Translations under genes and position numbers: made by a program | In this document: positions 35,927-48,754 of the stretch, piece by piece | How the letters are laid out: every line of letters begins with the position of its first letter | Numbering within the stretch: position 1 is the stretch's first letter | DNA from: Forficula auricularia | Lineage: Eukaryota; Arthropoda; Insecta; Dermaptera; Forficulidae | NCBI GenBank assembly: GCA_024734495.1 | Contig: JALMQS010000618.1 | Coordinates: 471,235-535,234 of the forward strand | Direction: 5' to 3' | DNA length: 64,000 nt | Notes under the pieces: generated by a model | Told to the model about the DNA's origin: nothing | Database searches by the model: none | What the model saw: only the letters and a program-made list of their open reading frames with translations

Positions 35927-36026
35927 NNNNNNNNNNNNNNNNNNNNNNNNNNNNNNNNNNNNNNNNNNNNNNNNNNNNNNNNNNNNNNNNNNNNNNNNNN
36001 NNNNNNNNNNNNNNNNNNNNNNNNNN
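35927..36026. other. Assembly gap (100 N)
   Basis: A run of exactly 100 Ns, a common placeholder for a gap of unknown size, at the end of duplicate copy B. Confidence 0.99.
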
Positions 36027-37640
36027 AAATATAAATAATAATAATAACTACTTTATTTTAATATTTTCCGAAAATTTTCGACATTTTATTAATGGGTATT
36101 CTAGGGACTATGTCTGTCAATTACGTGCTGATAGGGGAGGAGACATTTCTGAATTTAGTAAAATATGACACGATGGCCCGGGGATTTCAACAGCTATTGT
36201 TATTAAGTATTATTTTTTACATTTCAGGTTAAGGCGTTCATAAATCATTATGAGCATTCAAGGGTTTATACCCCTCTCCTCATATGTCATTCTGTCAGAA
36301 ATTAAATAGTTGGAGAAGTATGATTGAACATTATCGGAAAAAGAGGTTTTTCTTTAATTAGTTTCCTCTTATTAAAAACAAAGTTAAAAGATGATCAAAA
36401 AAGTCAGTCAGTGGTGGAGAACTAATCTCGGGTCAAACATTCAATGCTTGTTAATTCATGTAAATAATTAGTTTAATAAATTATTCATCTACAAATTTTC
36501 ATTGTTTATAACATTGTGCGGCCTACTATCACTATTCTTACTTACGCTTGGTTACAATTTTTTGACTAATTGTTACCAACATTTTAGTTTGGAATAATAA
36601 TAAACTAAATCTAAAAAGCCTTTATTTTTTTATTTATTTTTCGAAAATTTTTAAAAATATAATAATTCGAATTATTTGTAAAGCTATCAGACCATTATTT
36701 ACGAAATTTTGCTGTGTAATTACTTGGACTATTATATCAATTCAATGTACCTATCCTCATAATAAAAATTAGGTTTATATAATCTTTTCTAGATCGAAAA
36801 AATGACATTGCAATCGGTTATGAGATTCTATATAAGTTAAATGACCCAATTAATACTTAACATCGATATAGCGAGCAAAATATTACATTTAATCAATGAT
36901 ACGGAATTATACATACCATTTAAATGTTTGTGTTCATGAAAATAAATTACTGTGGAAACCAATACTAGAATAAACAAAAGAAAAAGATAGTAGTGATTTA
37001 AAAAATAAACCGTCCAAAATGTTTATCATAAGTAATAAATGCAAGTATACTACAGTAGTTAACTTTTTCCATTTATTGTTGTAATTAAAATTTCACATAA
37101 TACGTTACCCTACAATAGATATATTTTGTAACATATACCTATAAAGAATGAATTGATTTTTATTTGTTGCTTCTTTTGTTTTGTTTTAGTTTTTCTTCTA
37201 TTGTTGGAGGCTAGAAGTTAAAAACTCTCATTTGTTGGCTATATTTTTCAATGGCAAAATGTTTAAAATTATATGGTAAAATTAGTAGAGCTGTTCTAAT
37301 GAGTAATTGGTGTATGTTCAACACATAGTCAATAAAGTAAAGCACAGGACCTAAATATATAACAACGGAAAATATGATATTCACAATGCTAACAATCCAA
37401 CTGTTTTCATTTAATGAGGAATAATTTACAAGATCTCAAAAGAAGTTTTAGGTCCTTAACGTCACCTCTAGAGGCTTACACAAGTATGGTCCCCACTGGC
37501 AGCATTGATCCCCTAGAAATAAAGTGATTTTTAAAAATTTAAATTTAAAGCTAAAAAACCTATGTAAATAACTTACAGAAAATTAACTAATCAACTGCAA
37601 AATTGAGATTGATTTGAAAGTTTATAATGGTAAAATAAGG
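36027..37640. other. AT-rich DNA, no gene seen
   Basis: 36330-36400 is an inverted match to about 58070-58150. Otherwise nothing is recognisable. Confidence 0.5.
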
Positions 37641-37682
37641 ACCAATTTTATTTTTATGTGATTCTATTTTTATCATTCAACT

Positions 37683-37713
37683 AACGTTTCGTCGACTTTG
37701 CTGACTTCTTCAG
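37683..37713 (-). ncRNA. Hammerhead-ribozyme-like motif
   Basis: Minus strand CTGAAGA-A-GTCAGC/GTCGAC-GAAACGTT. Five of six stem II positions pair. The palindrome ACGT and a U at the cleavage position are kept. Confidence 0.6.
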
Positions 37714-37787
37714 AGCTTCAATTAGTTACATCGCACATTCGTTTAAAGTACATTATTTCTCTAGATTAAAGAGAAATGTACTCTAGA

Positions 37788-38155
37788 ACCGGTCGTTCCG
37801 CAAAGTGTGCTTGACGAGGCCCACTAGGTGTACCGTGGTCGTGGATTTAGTTGCCTGTACCAAGGAAAAATGTCAAGTTTTGTGAAGATAATGCAGCAAC
37901 TAGTCATGGAAGATGAGAGTTATGCTGAGCAGCTTTATCAACGAGTGCTCCAAAAAAAAAATTTTTTTTGATCCCCTTTGTTGCTCAATTAAGCAGGCCC
38001 ACATTTGTTATCATTAAAACATCTTTATATTATAATGATTTGTCATAATAGATAAATATTAAATAAACGTGTGTTTTTTTCTGCGGTGTACCTCTAAAAT
38101 TACTTGATTTGGTAGGTGTGCTTTGGGCACAAAAAAGTTTGCGGAACACTGCTAT
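37788..38155. mobile_element. hAT-type MITE with GTTCCGCAAA termini
   Basis: The left end CGGTCGTTCCGCAAAGTGTG is inverted at the right as GTTTGCGGAACACTG. Such CAGTGTTCCGCAAA-like ends are typical of hAT relics. The 8-bp flanks (TCTAGAAC and CTATAAAC) are only partly alike, so the target duplication is unconfirmed. Confidence 0.55.
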
Positions 38156-38183
38156 AAACGAATGTGTAATTTTTTTGAAGACT

Positions 38184-38214
38184 CTGAAGAAGTCGGCAAA
38201 GTCGGCGAAAGGTT
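38184..38214 (+). ncRNA. Hammerhead-ribozyme-like motif
   Basis: CTGAAGA-A-GTCGGC-AAA-GTCGGC-GAAAGGTT. Stem II pairs at all six positions if G-U is allowed. The palindrome has been lost (AGGT). Confidence 0.5.
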
Positions 38215-38399
38215 TGTTGAAAAAAAAATCACAAGAAAAAACTTGTCCTTATTTCTCATTTTAAACTTTCAATTAATATCATTTGTTTTTCATTATTTAA
38301 TTTCTGTGTACGAATTTTATAGGTTTTTTATTAATTTTAATTTTAAAAATCACTTTACGTCTAAGGATTAACATAGAGGGATATACTTCTGGCGGTGAC

Positions 38400-41085
38400 T
38401 GTTAAAACTTAAATTACCTCATTAAAATCCCACAAAATCATCATATTTAATATAAATTAAATTAATACCACGGATGGTGAAATTGGTTGGATTATGGAAT
38501 TAAAATAATTATCGGAAAAGTTTTGTTTAGTAGTTTTTTTCTCTACATTAAAAATGAGGCTAACGAGATGAATCAAGGATGATCAATGGGTAAATATCTG
38601 GAATCAAGCTCAAAACAAATATATACATAAATTCATATAATAATGGTTTAATAAAAAACAACTGGATAAATGATAGTAAACTTAATCTTTAAATTTTCTT
38701 TTAATAATAGTTAATTTAAGTTTTCTAGATTTCGCGAAGTTCGTGTTTATAATATACAGTTATATACCCCTCCAGTAAGAAACAACTTGTACAGGTGACA
38801 TACTTAGTGTTATTCACAAAAACTAATTTATCCAATCAAATGGATATTTGAAAACCATAATAATGAGACAATTTTTTGAAAAGTGGTCTCTAATAAATGA
38901 TTATTATATATTACTATTTATTTTAGTAAACGAAATACTTTTAAGTAGTTTCTAAAATTTAAAAAACAAAAACAAAATTGATTAGCAAACATTTGATATC
39001 TTGTGAAGTATTCATTATTTTTAACGATGAACAATAAAATTTCAAAAATTTTATATTTTATTATGCTAATATTAAATTTTTGGCTTTCATCTAATTTGAG
39101 AAGTTCATTTTATTCTTAGATAAAAAAACTTGTATCGATATTAAAAATACCTCAACGAAATGAGAATTCAAACGAAAAAGCTCTTGCTCTTCAAAATTCA
39201 AAGAGTTTTATCTCAAATTATTTTGTATATATGTGATCCAAAAGAAAATAAAGACGATATTCAGTAAAATTATAGTTTTGTTGTTTATACAGAACGTGAA
39301 GATATTAAGAACGAGGTCCTCCATTCTTCGTCAAAATTCAACTAAAATGAACAAAAACAAAACCATCTTTTTAGACTGTAAAATTAAAAGAGCACAAAAA
39401 TTGGCAGTATACTAAGATAAGCTAAGTGAACATGAAAATGCGCCAAATGGAAAAAATAAAATAAATCATTCCGAAAAAAGTCAGAAAGAAATTAAGTTCA
39501 AATAAAAATGAAATTAAAAGAGAAAAAATAAATAAAATTAACAAATAAAACGGTTTTATTTCAAAATAAATAAAAATGTAGAAAATATTTTTGAGGTATT
39601 CGGTTTCCATAATATTCTACTTAATATATTACAGTAATTTTCAGAGAAAGACAATAATATTATTATTTATAATTTAAAGTATCAAATGTGACGGTTTGCT
39701 GATTATTTAGCTTTATAAGGCTCTACAAAAAATTTAAAAAACTAATTTTATTAACTATTTGATTGATTTCTAATAATAAAATTATTTTCAATCTTCTTTA
39801 GTTATGAACCTGAGGCTGAAATAATAAAAAAAACATGAATGATTATTAATATAACACTTATCGTGTTTCCTGTTTCTCTAAAATTCATATATCAAAAATA
39901 AATTGTTCTATCTGCATTGCTTTTGAGACGTAGTAGTGAAATTTAATGGTGAAAGTGCGGTACGTATAAAGTGTATGTATTTTATTGATAATTCTATTTT
40001 TTGGACTCCACATAATTGCTTCAATCCCCTAATAAAATAATAACTCTCTATTTTATCATAGATTCATTTTATGGATAATTTCATTTTTTTTAGTTTAAAA
40101 ATTATAATATTTTAGCACTTATTATTTCAATTTTGAAAACCGATTTCCTTCAAAAAATCGTGTCATTTTCAATCTGAATAGACAAAAAAAAATCCAAAAT
40201 TTCCGTTTTAATATTCACACTAGTTTTTGAACGCACTCAAAATTTGGTAACGTACTAACAGGCATTTTGAGAAAATAATTAATAAATTTAATCCTGATGT
40301 GTTAATTTTCTAGGTGGAATTTGACGATTTTATTTATTTATTTGTTTTTATTTTTATTTTAGTGATATTCCAATAAATAAAGTTTTAATATTTAACACTA
40401 TTGATGCAACCGCAATTAGAGCGTTTAGTTTCGAATGCAAACTAGAACACCCAAGAGCTCTATCACACTACAATCGTAAAAACCAAAAATATTTTCTTCA
40501 AATTCAAGAAATTTATTTAATAATTTTTTAATTCGATAGGAGACGAAAATTTAAAAAATAAAATAAATTTAATTAAAATCTTTTGTATTTTGTTTACGAG
40601 TTCTTATGCAAACGGGGTGGAATATACTATGCTTCCACAGAATCCTCATAATTTTTGGTTAAACTAAAATTTATTGTTTAAAATCTCAATTAAAACACAA
40701 CAAATTTCAGGTGCCAATATATTCACGTTTTAAAACTCAAGTACTCGAATTGCATGAATACATTTGTACTAAATATTTAAAACCTTTTAAAAGACAATTA
40801 ATATCTCGAAAAATATAATTTTTTCGATGTTTATCATTAAGGAGATTTTGTAAGTAAGCATATGGTTTGCATATTTTTTACTTTCAAAATTTTATATTCT
40901 ACTAAGATATAATGGGAAGGCATTAAAGATGGCCTGTCTGGTTTTAATAAAAATTATTTAAGTATAAAAATTTTATTTTTGAAAACTTTTTGAAAATTTA
41001 AAAATAAAATAATGAATGGGTTCCTGCATGTTATTTGGAAATCTATAGCTCAAAATAAAGTTTAAAATGTTTCATCAAAGCCTTT
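38400..41085. other. AT-rich DNA, no gene seen
   Basis: The frames at 39233-39415 and 39422-39610 are low-complexity. No repeat termini are evident. Confidence 0.5.
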
Positions 41086-41400
41086 TACATTCTCCCTTAA
41101 CAAAATAGTTTCAGCCATTTTTGAGATTTAATTCATAAAGTAAAAGGTGTAGTTCCGATGAATAAATGAAGCTCAAAGAAGGGTTTATACAAGCTCTTTC
41201 AAATATATTTTAGGTTATTAATTAAACTCATCAAGAGGAGTTTACAGAAGTTTAAAACTTAATAATATTTTGAACATAGTCTACATTATGTATCTAAATC
41301 ATGCATTAATTTGTAAAATATAATATCCGAATCATAGTACTTAATATAACACAAAAACATCAACATTTAGTATAATAATAATTTCATTTAAAATATAAAT
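41086..41400. repeat. Diverged PLE fragment, TGATGATGGA family
   Basis: AAAGTAAAAGGTGTAGTT, TTTATACAAGCTC and the downstream AATATAATATCCGAATCATA tract match 43620-43885. The ribozyme-like core at 41207-41247 is barely recognisable. Confidence 0.6.
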
Positions 41401-41449
41401 ATACGGAAATATGAAATTGCATCTGAACATTCTTTTATTATGCTTCTTG

Positions 41450-42535
41450 TTCTCAAAATTCTGCTACTCTTAGTAAAAAAAACTTTCAATTTAAAAATCA
41501 TTAAAGAAGAAAAGTAAAATTAAAAATAATATATTTATTTTTTTTTCAATTTATTGTGTCACTAGAATAAAGCCATTCATGCAACACATCAGTAAAAGTG
41601 ATAAACACAGTATTTTAGTGGGGAATTTGGGTTTTACCGAAATTTTATATGTAGCCAGGCTCAGGCTTGGGCAGGAACCCTTTGAGAACATCAATGTTTA
41701 CAAAAAAGTGCAGTGCATTTTTTTTCTGTCTTTATTTATTTGTTGTGGTTATTATATTCATTCAAACATATAAAATAAAATGTAATTTCGAATTACTTTT
41801 TTATTCTGGCCCTATTTTAATCTTAAAAATAAATTAATAAGGATATATTAATTATAGTTACATAGGCACTTCTAAGTGCTACATTTAAAGCACCTGCAAC
41901 TGGATGTGAAACTGGAGATAATAGAAGCATAAAGGAAGGAAATGTTAAACTTATCATCACAGAGTTGAAAATTAAATGGATTTAATGGATTCGTCAGGAA
42001 GTTTATAAATCAGATGTGAACTTTGTGCATTATTTACAGGAAGAAAGGTTTCCATGAAAGGCAAATCTGGTAACAGGGTTGTTAAAAGGATATTTTAGAA
42101 AGTGAAATTCGTAAAGATTATTATTGTTTGGTTGTTTGAATATTTTAGTCCAATTCTTCCAGAATTTCTGGTGAATAAGGCTAGTTATATGGAGAAATCA
42201 AAGTCTTGAGAACTTTGTAGAAACATTTGGAAGAAGGTTTCCATGAAAGAATGGAAATCTTTCAGACATGAAGGTTCATTTAAGAGATATTTAAAGTGGG
42301 GAGTATGTAAAGAAATTCTTCTGTTTTTGGTTGTTGAATATCTTTGATCATTTGCGGAATTTCGCATTGCAAATAAGGCTATGTGTGTGTATATATTCGT
42401 CTGCCGGAGCAGGTGTAAATTCAATTCTGTTTGTGTACAAGACAATCTAATTTGCCAGCCACTATCGGAATTTTTTAAAACTACTAGTTTCACTAAAATT
42501 TGAGTTATTTCATAATCGTTCGGAACCATTATAGT
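41450..42535. repeat. Unassigned DNA with a ~185-bp imperfect tandem duplication
   Basis: GGTTTCCATGAAAG occurs at about 42047 and 42235. Downstream landmarks (GTAAAGA..TTCTG/TATTGTTTGGTTGTT, AATAAGGCTA) repeat in order. The minus-strand frame at 42185-42529 (114 aa) has no recognised domain; it may be chance. Confidence 0.55.
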
Positions 42536-42845
42536 GAAATTAGTTTTGACGTTCCTTTGTAGATTAAAAGGTTTAAGAAAGTCTTCAATTTTTTCAAGTG
42601 TTAAATTTAATTAAAAATTCTTTATAGATAGGTCAATTCTCTAGTTCTTTTTCTCTTTTTAGTATCACTTTTGTGCCTTGATAGTTTCTACAATAAAAAT
42701 TCAAAGTCTACTAGCTGGAATGCGATTGTTAAAGCATATCTGCTGTTCCGTTGAGGCAATTTGCTACAAACGTTGTAATGTCGTGCCATTAAAAAATGAA
42801 TTTTTTTACAAATATTGCGATTGGAAAAGTTGGAAAAAGTATTCT

Positions 42846-43165
42846 TCTTTTTCTAATGAAAGGACTTTCATCATCATGATAGAAAAGTGTATTTGTTTAG
42901 AATAATATATTCGGACTAAGCGAAAAAGGTAAGTATTTACTTTAAATAATTTTGTGATAAAAAAAATCATATTTGGCGATTATTTTGGTGGAAAAAAGAT
43001 ATAGAATCAATGGTTGGAAACGATCATTATTAAAGAAAATCTCATGGGGTGGAAATTTGGTCGTTAAAAAGCTAAAAACCTAAAATTTTAGCATCGTTCA
43101 TATAACAAAGGTGGTTACATTTCATTTTTATAGTTGTCAACGTAAGGAACTACCTTAAAAGGCAT
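42846..43165. repeat. Dispersed repeat, second copy of 9280-9640
   Basis: GGACTTTCATCATCATGAT, GAATAATATATTCGGA, then AAAACCTAAAATTTTAGCA follow the same order as at 9296-9640. Confidence 0.6.
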
Positions 43166-43389
43166 CACAGTTGTTACAATTACTGATTTACGTTTGACAA
43201 GATCAGTGGTGGCAAATTCCTGATGATATAGGCGTTTAGTAGACATATAAACATAGAAACCCCAATAATTATATAAATTTAGCACTGTATTCTTTCTAGG
43301 TACTTCTAGGAACGTGGGCGTGTTAGAATATACAAAACATGTAGATTAAAAATATCTTAAGTCATTTTGAAACACAGTATTCTCATAAC

Positions 43390-43424
43390 TATATATTTAT
43401 ATTTATATATATATATATATATTT
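43390..43424. repeat. (AT)n microsatellite
   Basis: Interrupted TATATTTATATTTATATATATA run. Confidence 0.9.
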
Positions 43425-43619
43425 ATTAAATGCCTAGTAGGTTTTTTTTTTTAAGTTGGTGCATCACCATATGGGTTTCTTAGGATCTTTTTTTGAAAGT
43501 TAGATAAATTCTTGTGTCTTTAGTACTTGTGCAGCGAATGGTGGCAAAACGAAGTTGATGAACAATATACGTTCCGGAGATATTAAATTACCAAATATGA
43601 GAGTTTTTCTAGACTTTTA

Positions 43620-43900
43620 TACATTGAATTCCTAAAGTAAAGGGTGTGTAGTTTCACAATGAATAGAAATAAAAACTCAAAGAGGTTTATACAAACTCAA
43701 TATAGTGTTCGGATTATTAGATCCATCATCAGGAGTTTACAGGTTAAAACTAATAATATTTGAACATGTGATCACAAATTATAACATCTAAATCACACGC
43801 ACCTAAGGTAACAAAATATAATATCCGAATCATACGTACCAATATAGCACAAAGAAAAACATCAACATTTAACAATAATACGTTTGCATTTAATATATAA
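43620..43900 (-). mobile_element. PLE derivative fragment, TGATGATGGA family
   Basis: AAAGGGTGTGTAGTTTCACA and ACAAACTCAATATAG..ATCATCAGGAGTTTAC match one arm of the palindrome at 46981-47249. The other arm is replaced by sequence shared with 41290-41400. Confidence 0.7.
43701..43732 (-). ncRNA. Hammerhead-ribozyme-like motif, degenerate
   Basis: Minus strand CTGATGA-T-GGATCTAATAATCC-GAACAC. Stem II GGA/TCC is kept but GAAA has mutated to GAAC. Confidence 0.45.
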
Positions 43901-45400
43901 ATATGCGAAACCCTAGGTAGAAATATTAGACATCAATACATAAAAATAAAAACCTTTAATTACAAGTGAGTGAATATAAATGCAGTTTATACGAATTAAA
44001 AATTAAGAAAAATAAAATTAAAAAACTTAAGTCATAAGCAAAAATAAAGCATAAATAATATCAATGTATGCAAAATAAGCATAAATTACATATATAGCCA
44101 AAGATTAAAATAAAACATAATAGAGACCAGTTACTAATATACAACAATTTTGTGGTTTATCTCAGCATATCAGAATATGTCATGTTTTTAGAAGGCTGAG
44201 AGCGCGTGGTTTGAATTCAATTTTGAGATTTGTACTTTTGGGAAATAGTATATGGTTGAAAAAGAGTGACGTTAAGAGTGTTAAGTTTTTGATTTTGTTA
44301 GTATAATAAATCTATGTGCTTGTGGAATTTCTAATATCCTGCTGGAATATTGAAATATACATTATATACAGATTATATATGTATTGCACTATACGAGATA
44401 TCGGAAAGTTTACTTACATTATTAATTATAATTAAGAAACAATTCTTGCCATTGTCATAAAAAACTAAGCCAATAACACCATGTCATCGCTAAGCGAACA
44501 TTTTTAAAATGTATAATGAGCAAATTTACTACTAAAAAAGTTGGCAACAAAGCATTTATTTAATCTAAAATAGTGGGTTCACTTAAAATACTTTTTTTGG
44601 CGTTTTTCCGACTTCAGGTCATTGTCGCAACAGCTTTCCTTCGACTAATAAAGAACTTTTGTTTCATCAATCCTTCCTTCATAATGTACTGCTATCTTAT
44701 ATTTCTACTGATAAAATATAATACAAGCTCGGACGAGTGTTGCCGGGTTTGTCAAACGAGCAAATTGTCTGTTCTATACTCTAGCATTAACTTCACGCTA
44801 TAAGTATTGTCAGGAAACAACGACCTTAATATTGATATTGACGCCTCGATTAATTCTGTGAGTTTGTATAAAGAATTTACTCATGATAATGAAACTTAAA
44901 AAAACTCCTCTAGAGTCTAATTATTTGTATTTATATAACAAATAACTAATTAAATTTTAGGTTTCTAGATTGAGAACTTTATTGTTCAACAAAGCTGATA
45001 CTAAGAGAATATATATCTAATCTATCTAATATTGGGAGGTATCATTTAGTTATGTAAAATTATTACTAATAAACTGATGGAACACACTTCGCCAAGTACT
45101 CTGATAAAAAATTGTCAAATCTCTAAAATTTGCCGACAGGATTTAGTCTTGAAAGTGTTTTCCTTTTTACTTCCAATTTATTATTTTTTGAATCACTTTT
45201 AACGAGAACAGAAATAAACAATTATAGGTTTTTGGTAAAAAATATTAATTAGTTATTTTAAGGCCACTGAATTTAGTGATTTGCTAATGAGTATATTTAC
45301 AAAAGTTGAAAATTTAAAATCATTAAAAAAATAAATCAGGAAAAATTATTATTGAAGTTAGGTATGAGCCGGTAATTCTGGAATTGTCAATTTATATAAT
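43901..45400. other. AT-rich DNA, no gene seen
   Basis: The frame at 44573-44803 shows no domain. Nothing else is recognisable. Confidence 0.5.
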
Positions 45401-45417
45401 ATGGTATATATCACAAA

Positions 45418-46074
45418 CATTGGCGAAGCCAGAAAATTTTCTTGGGAGGTAGAGGTCAATCTACAAAGAAAATATTTAGTGGGAATTTTTTTTAATAAAA
45501 TAAATAGTCCTGTTAAATTGTGTTTTTACCCGGAAAGTTTTGTGGTAGTTGTGATTTCTTCGACCCTTTATGAAAAAAATCGCAGCTTTTCATAAAATAA
45601 AAACCACTTGATTTCTATCTCATTCTCTAGGAAATTTTGTTGACTTGAACGTTTACTTGGACCACTTTTTTGATTTATAGATATCCAGCATTTTCCATGA
45701 CATTTTTGAGGATTCGGATCATATCCTTTGTAGAAATTTTATGAACTTTTATTTTGAAAAGAAAGGTTACTTACGAAAAGTTTATAATTTTCGAGTTATA
45801 AGCAAAAAACCGCCAAAAAATAAGATTTATTAAGCACCCCAATAAACATTAGGATCAAGAAATCAAAACTACCCCAAAACTTTCCTCGCGAGAGGCCCTT
45901 TAGAGAAGAATTTAAATGGACTAAAAAGGTTCTTCAAGAAATTAAAAAAGAACATAATTCAAGATTAAATGAAATATATTCAATTACGGTTAGTTTGCCT
46001 TAAGAAACGGTTTTTCGTTGCCGTTACTCATCTCATGGTTCTGCCCCCCCCCCCCCCCCGTGGCTACGCCTCTG
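45418..46074. mobile_element. hAT-type non-autonomous element
   Basis: The left end CATTGGCGAAGCCAGAAAA and the inverse of the right end (CAGAGGCGTAGCCACGGGGG) agree at most of the first 14 positions. The flanks ATCACAAA (45410-45417) and ATCCACAA (46075-46082) look like a slightly altered 8-bp duplication. A long poly-C run (46044-46059) adjoins the right terminus. The 64-aa frame at 45401-45595 is not a gene. Confidence 0.6.
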
Positions 46075-46458
46075 ATCCACAAAGTCACAGTGACAAACTT
46101 CTGTTTCCCGGTACAAATTAAACTGGCTAACACAAAGGATTTCAGTTACATCTAGTAAGAAAATAAATACTCATTTAAATCGCTATCATTAAAAAGAAAA
46201 ACTGAATGATCCAGGGCAATAACTAGAATTAGTTTCTTTGAAGGAGATAAAGTTATAAAAAAATATTAGTTATCAAAATGAAAAATGATAATTATTATTT
46301 TCTTACATATCTATCACAATTTAAAGTAATCCCCAGCTTTGTATAAAATAATTTCAATGAATTGAGATTATTAATAAAAAATGCTTAATTTTAGGTTAAA
46401 AATAAAAATGAGAGAGTCTTCTGTTTTTTAAATAAAATAATTTTTAATTATTTCTAGA

Positions 46459-46493
46459 GACTATAGTTTCGAAGGCATTGCCTTCATCATCAG
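46459..46493 (-). ncRNA. Hammerhead-ribozyme-like motif (ACTATAGT family)
   Basis: Minus strand TAGA (helix I), CTGATGA, T, GAAGGC/GCCTTC stem II with a 3-nt AAT loop, GAA-ACTATAGT-C, TCTA (helix I). All three helices can be drawn, and the 8-nt palindrome fits a dimer helix III. Confidence 0.7.
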
Positions 46494-46655
46494 TCTATCC
46501 CAAATATTTCAGTATTTAGTTACAAATTAGTTACAAATTAAGATTTATACAGTGAAAATTTTGAAAAACGACATTATATATTTTTCAAAATTTTCAATGT
46601 ATAAATCTTAATTTGTAACTAATTTGTAACTAAATACTGAAATATTTGTGATAGA

Positions 46656-46690
46656 TTGATGAGGAAGGCAATGCCTTCGAAACTATAGTC
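46656..46690 (+). ncRNA. Hammerhead-ribozyme-like motif (ACTATAGT family)
   Basis: Inverted partner of 46459-46493: TTGATGA-G-GAAGGC/GCCTTC-GAAACTATAGTC with helix I TAGA/TCTA. The first core base is T instead of C. Confidence 0.62.
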
Positions 46691-47051
46691 TCTAGAAATA
46701 ATTAAAAATTATTTTATTTAAAAAACATAAGACTCTCTCATTTTATTTTTAACCTAAAATAAAAACAATTCTGTTACCATTGACAGTGAAATCTTTTATT
46801 CAACTAATAAAATGCTTAATTGTTTTTTGTTAATGTTTTGTTTTATTTTTTAAACTGATATTAAGCATTTTTTTATTCCGTAAGGCTAAACGCCTGGCTG
46901 TTCTGTTTCTTCAACTTCAGAGACATGGAAATTGGTGTCTACAAGTATCCAAAAATATAGTACACAACCCAAAAATGTAAGTTAATAGAGTAAAGGGTGT
47001 GTAGTTTCACAGTGAATGAAATAAAACACAAAGAAGTTTATACAAACTCAA

Positions 47052-47079
47052 TATATTTCGATTATTAGTCCATCATCAG
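47052..47079 (-). ncRNA. Hammerhead-ribozyme-like motif (ATATAT family)
   Basis: Minus strand CTGATGA-T-GGACTAATAATC-GAAATATATT. One C of stem II is lost relative to its partner 47102-47135. Confidence 0.55.
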
Positions 47080-47095
47080 GAGTTTATTAACTTGT

Positions 47096-47138
47096 AAACT
47101 CCTGATGATGGACTAATAATCCGAAATATATTGAGTTT
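47096..47138 (+). ncRNA. Hammerhead-ribozyme-like motif (ATATAT family)
   Basis: AAACTC (helix I), CTGATGA, T, GGA..TCC stem II, GAA, palindrome ATATAT, T, GAGTTT (helix I). The 6-bp helix I is perfect and lands exactly next to the predicted cleavage position, which supports the fold. Confidence 0.7.
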
Positions 47139-47569
47139 GTATAAACCTCTTTTGAGTTTTATTTCATTCTCTGTGAAACTACACACCCTTTACTCTATTA
47201 ACTAACATCATGTTTCACCTAAAACCTACACCACTTTCCATAAGTAAAACCAAAAATGTAACCTTCTCTATATAAAGATCGTTGTCTGATCTAAATCTAT
47301 AATTTTAAAAACTTTAAACATATGCAGTATATTCTATTCATGACTAACTATAATTTATTAAGAAAGAATTTTTAAAAATTCGATTCTTGAGGGGGTTGTA
47401 AAGTGGTAAAAATACATGTCATCAAATTAGTTTCTTGAAATTTGAGATGTTTATTCGTTTCATGACAGAAGTACTGATAAGAAGGGATTTAAAAAAATAA
47501 GTATTTCAAAGGGTTGAAAATGGTTAAAAAGTAAATTTCCCAATTTTTTTTATAAATGTATATAACAAG

Positions 47570-48602
47570 CAGCTGGCACGCCCTCTGCAGCTTGGCCCTC
47601 CGGGCAGGTGGGCCTAGCGGGTAGCGTCTCGAGATGGCCAAAAGTTTGTTTACAACATAATTTTGATTAATTGTATTTGAATTAAATATATTTAATTTAA
47701 TCCAACTCTAATTTAAAGATATTTAAATTTCTATCTATTTTGGGGTTTCGTTGTCGCCAATAGTAAAAATTTTTTCCTCCTAAGAGTGATACCAAAAAGC
47801 CCTAGAAAGGTCAAAATTTAGGAAAACACCCCAAAACTGATATTATGTAAAATGTAGGGTATTTCCAGTGTTTGGGAACACTTGAATTTGCCCTAGGAGT
47901 GATGTCAAATTTCAAAACATCTTAAAAAGGCCGAGGTATCGATACGTTCAGTGGTTTAGGTGTGAGTCTATTTCATACATGCGCACCAAGAATTTTATAT
48001 ATATGTTGCAGGAAAAACGCGTTTCGCTCAACACCTTTATGGCAACTAGAATTTACTATGTTGGTTGAGGTTGGTTAAAAGGTCTAGAATCTTCATTTTT
48101 GACCTTTCGCCTCATTTCGTATATTTATTTTCAAAAAGTTTTAAACGAAAATGTAAAAAATTAGAAGAAAAGTTGTAGAGCATGTTATTTTTGACATTTT
48201 TGTTTAAAAATTTTTGAAAATAAACACACGAAATGAGGCAGAAGTTCAAAAATGAAGATTCTAGACCTTTGAACCAAACTCAACCAACATCAGTAAACTC
48301 TAGTTGCCATTAAGGTATCAGCGAAACGCGTTTTTTACTAAAAAATGGGTTTTTACTGCACCATTTCATCCAGGTGGTTTATCTATATTTTGGATCAAAT
48401 CGGACCATAAATACTATTTAAAGATATATCTATCTTGACCGCAGCGCCACCTTTTGCGGGCAAAAATTACATAAACTGTATCGTACATAAACCAGCCGGA
48501 GCACCAAACGAATATATAGTGTGAATATGGATTCGATGCGTTCAGTGGTTTAGGAGTGGGTCTATTTCATACATACGCACCAAGGATTTTATATATATAT
48601 AG
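47570..48602 (+). repeat. ACTAGCTG-type dispersed element with internal foldback
   Basis: It starts near AAGCAGCTGGCACGCC with a GC-rich head and ends CGCACCAAGGATTTTATATATA. Its central part (48050-48330) is an inverted repeat around GCCTCATTTCGT/ACGAAATGAGGC. A direct repeat of GCGTTCAGTGGTTTAGG..GTGAGTCTATTTCAT occurs at about 47945 and 48538. No coding sequence is visible. Confidence 0.6.
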
Positions 48603-48754
48603 ATTTTTTACTTTCACATTTATATTTTATATAGATATTGATATTTCATTATTTTGCAACAGTTTCAGAGGTCTCACAGTCAGAGTTCAGAACAGTCACA
48701 TCCCTATAAATGAAAGTGATATCAATTAGATATTTTAATAAATAACTATCAGAA

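Larger units (their letters stand above)
37641..38275. mobile_element. Palindromic PLE derivative interrupted by a hAT-type MITE
   Basis: The arms 37641-37760 and about 38155-38275 are inverted copies. Both carry hammerhead-like cores of the GTC..GAC family and ACAAG/CTTGT-type outer ends shared with 49585-49821. The interior 37788-38155 has its own termini (see separate entry). Confidence 0.75.
46378..46821. mobile_element. Palindromic PLE derivative with ~13-bp target duplication
   Basis: The repeat AAAATGCTTAATT flanks the insert at 46378-46390 and 46809-46821. Inside are near-perfect inverted arms (about 46393-46578 and 46590-46762), each ending in a hammerhead-like core of the ACTATAGT family, and then a tail of about 45 bp on the right side. 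Sequence on both sides of the insert resembles 48755-48970, which lacks the insert. No ORF is present. Confidence 0.82.
46969..47261. mobile_element. Minimal palindromic PLE derivative with 12-bp target duplication
   Basis: The insert 46981-47249 (269 bp) is flanked by CCAAAAATGTAA at 46969-46980 and 47250-47261. Two inverted arms of about 100 bp meet at a short centre (about 47080-47101). The right side continues into a tail with TGTTTCACCTAAAACCTACACC, equivalent to the tail of the coding PLE at 13500-13523. No ORF is present. Confidence 0.88.

Noticed and set aside
36027..37640. Continuation of copy B after the gap
   Set aside because: I found no match between sequence after the gap and sequence following 22046, so the duplication does not visibly resume.
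42185..42529. 114-aa minus-strand gene
   Set aside because: No domain, no homologue recognised by eye, and it lies within an imperfect tandem duplication whose other unit does not keep the frame.
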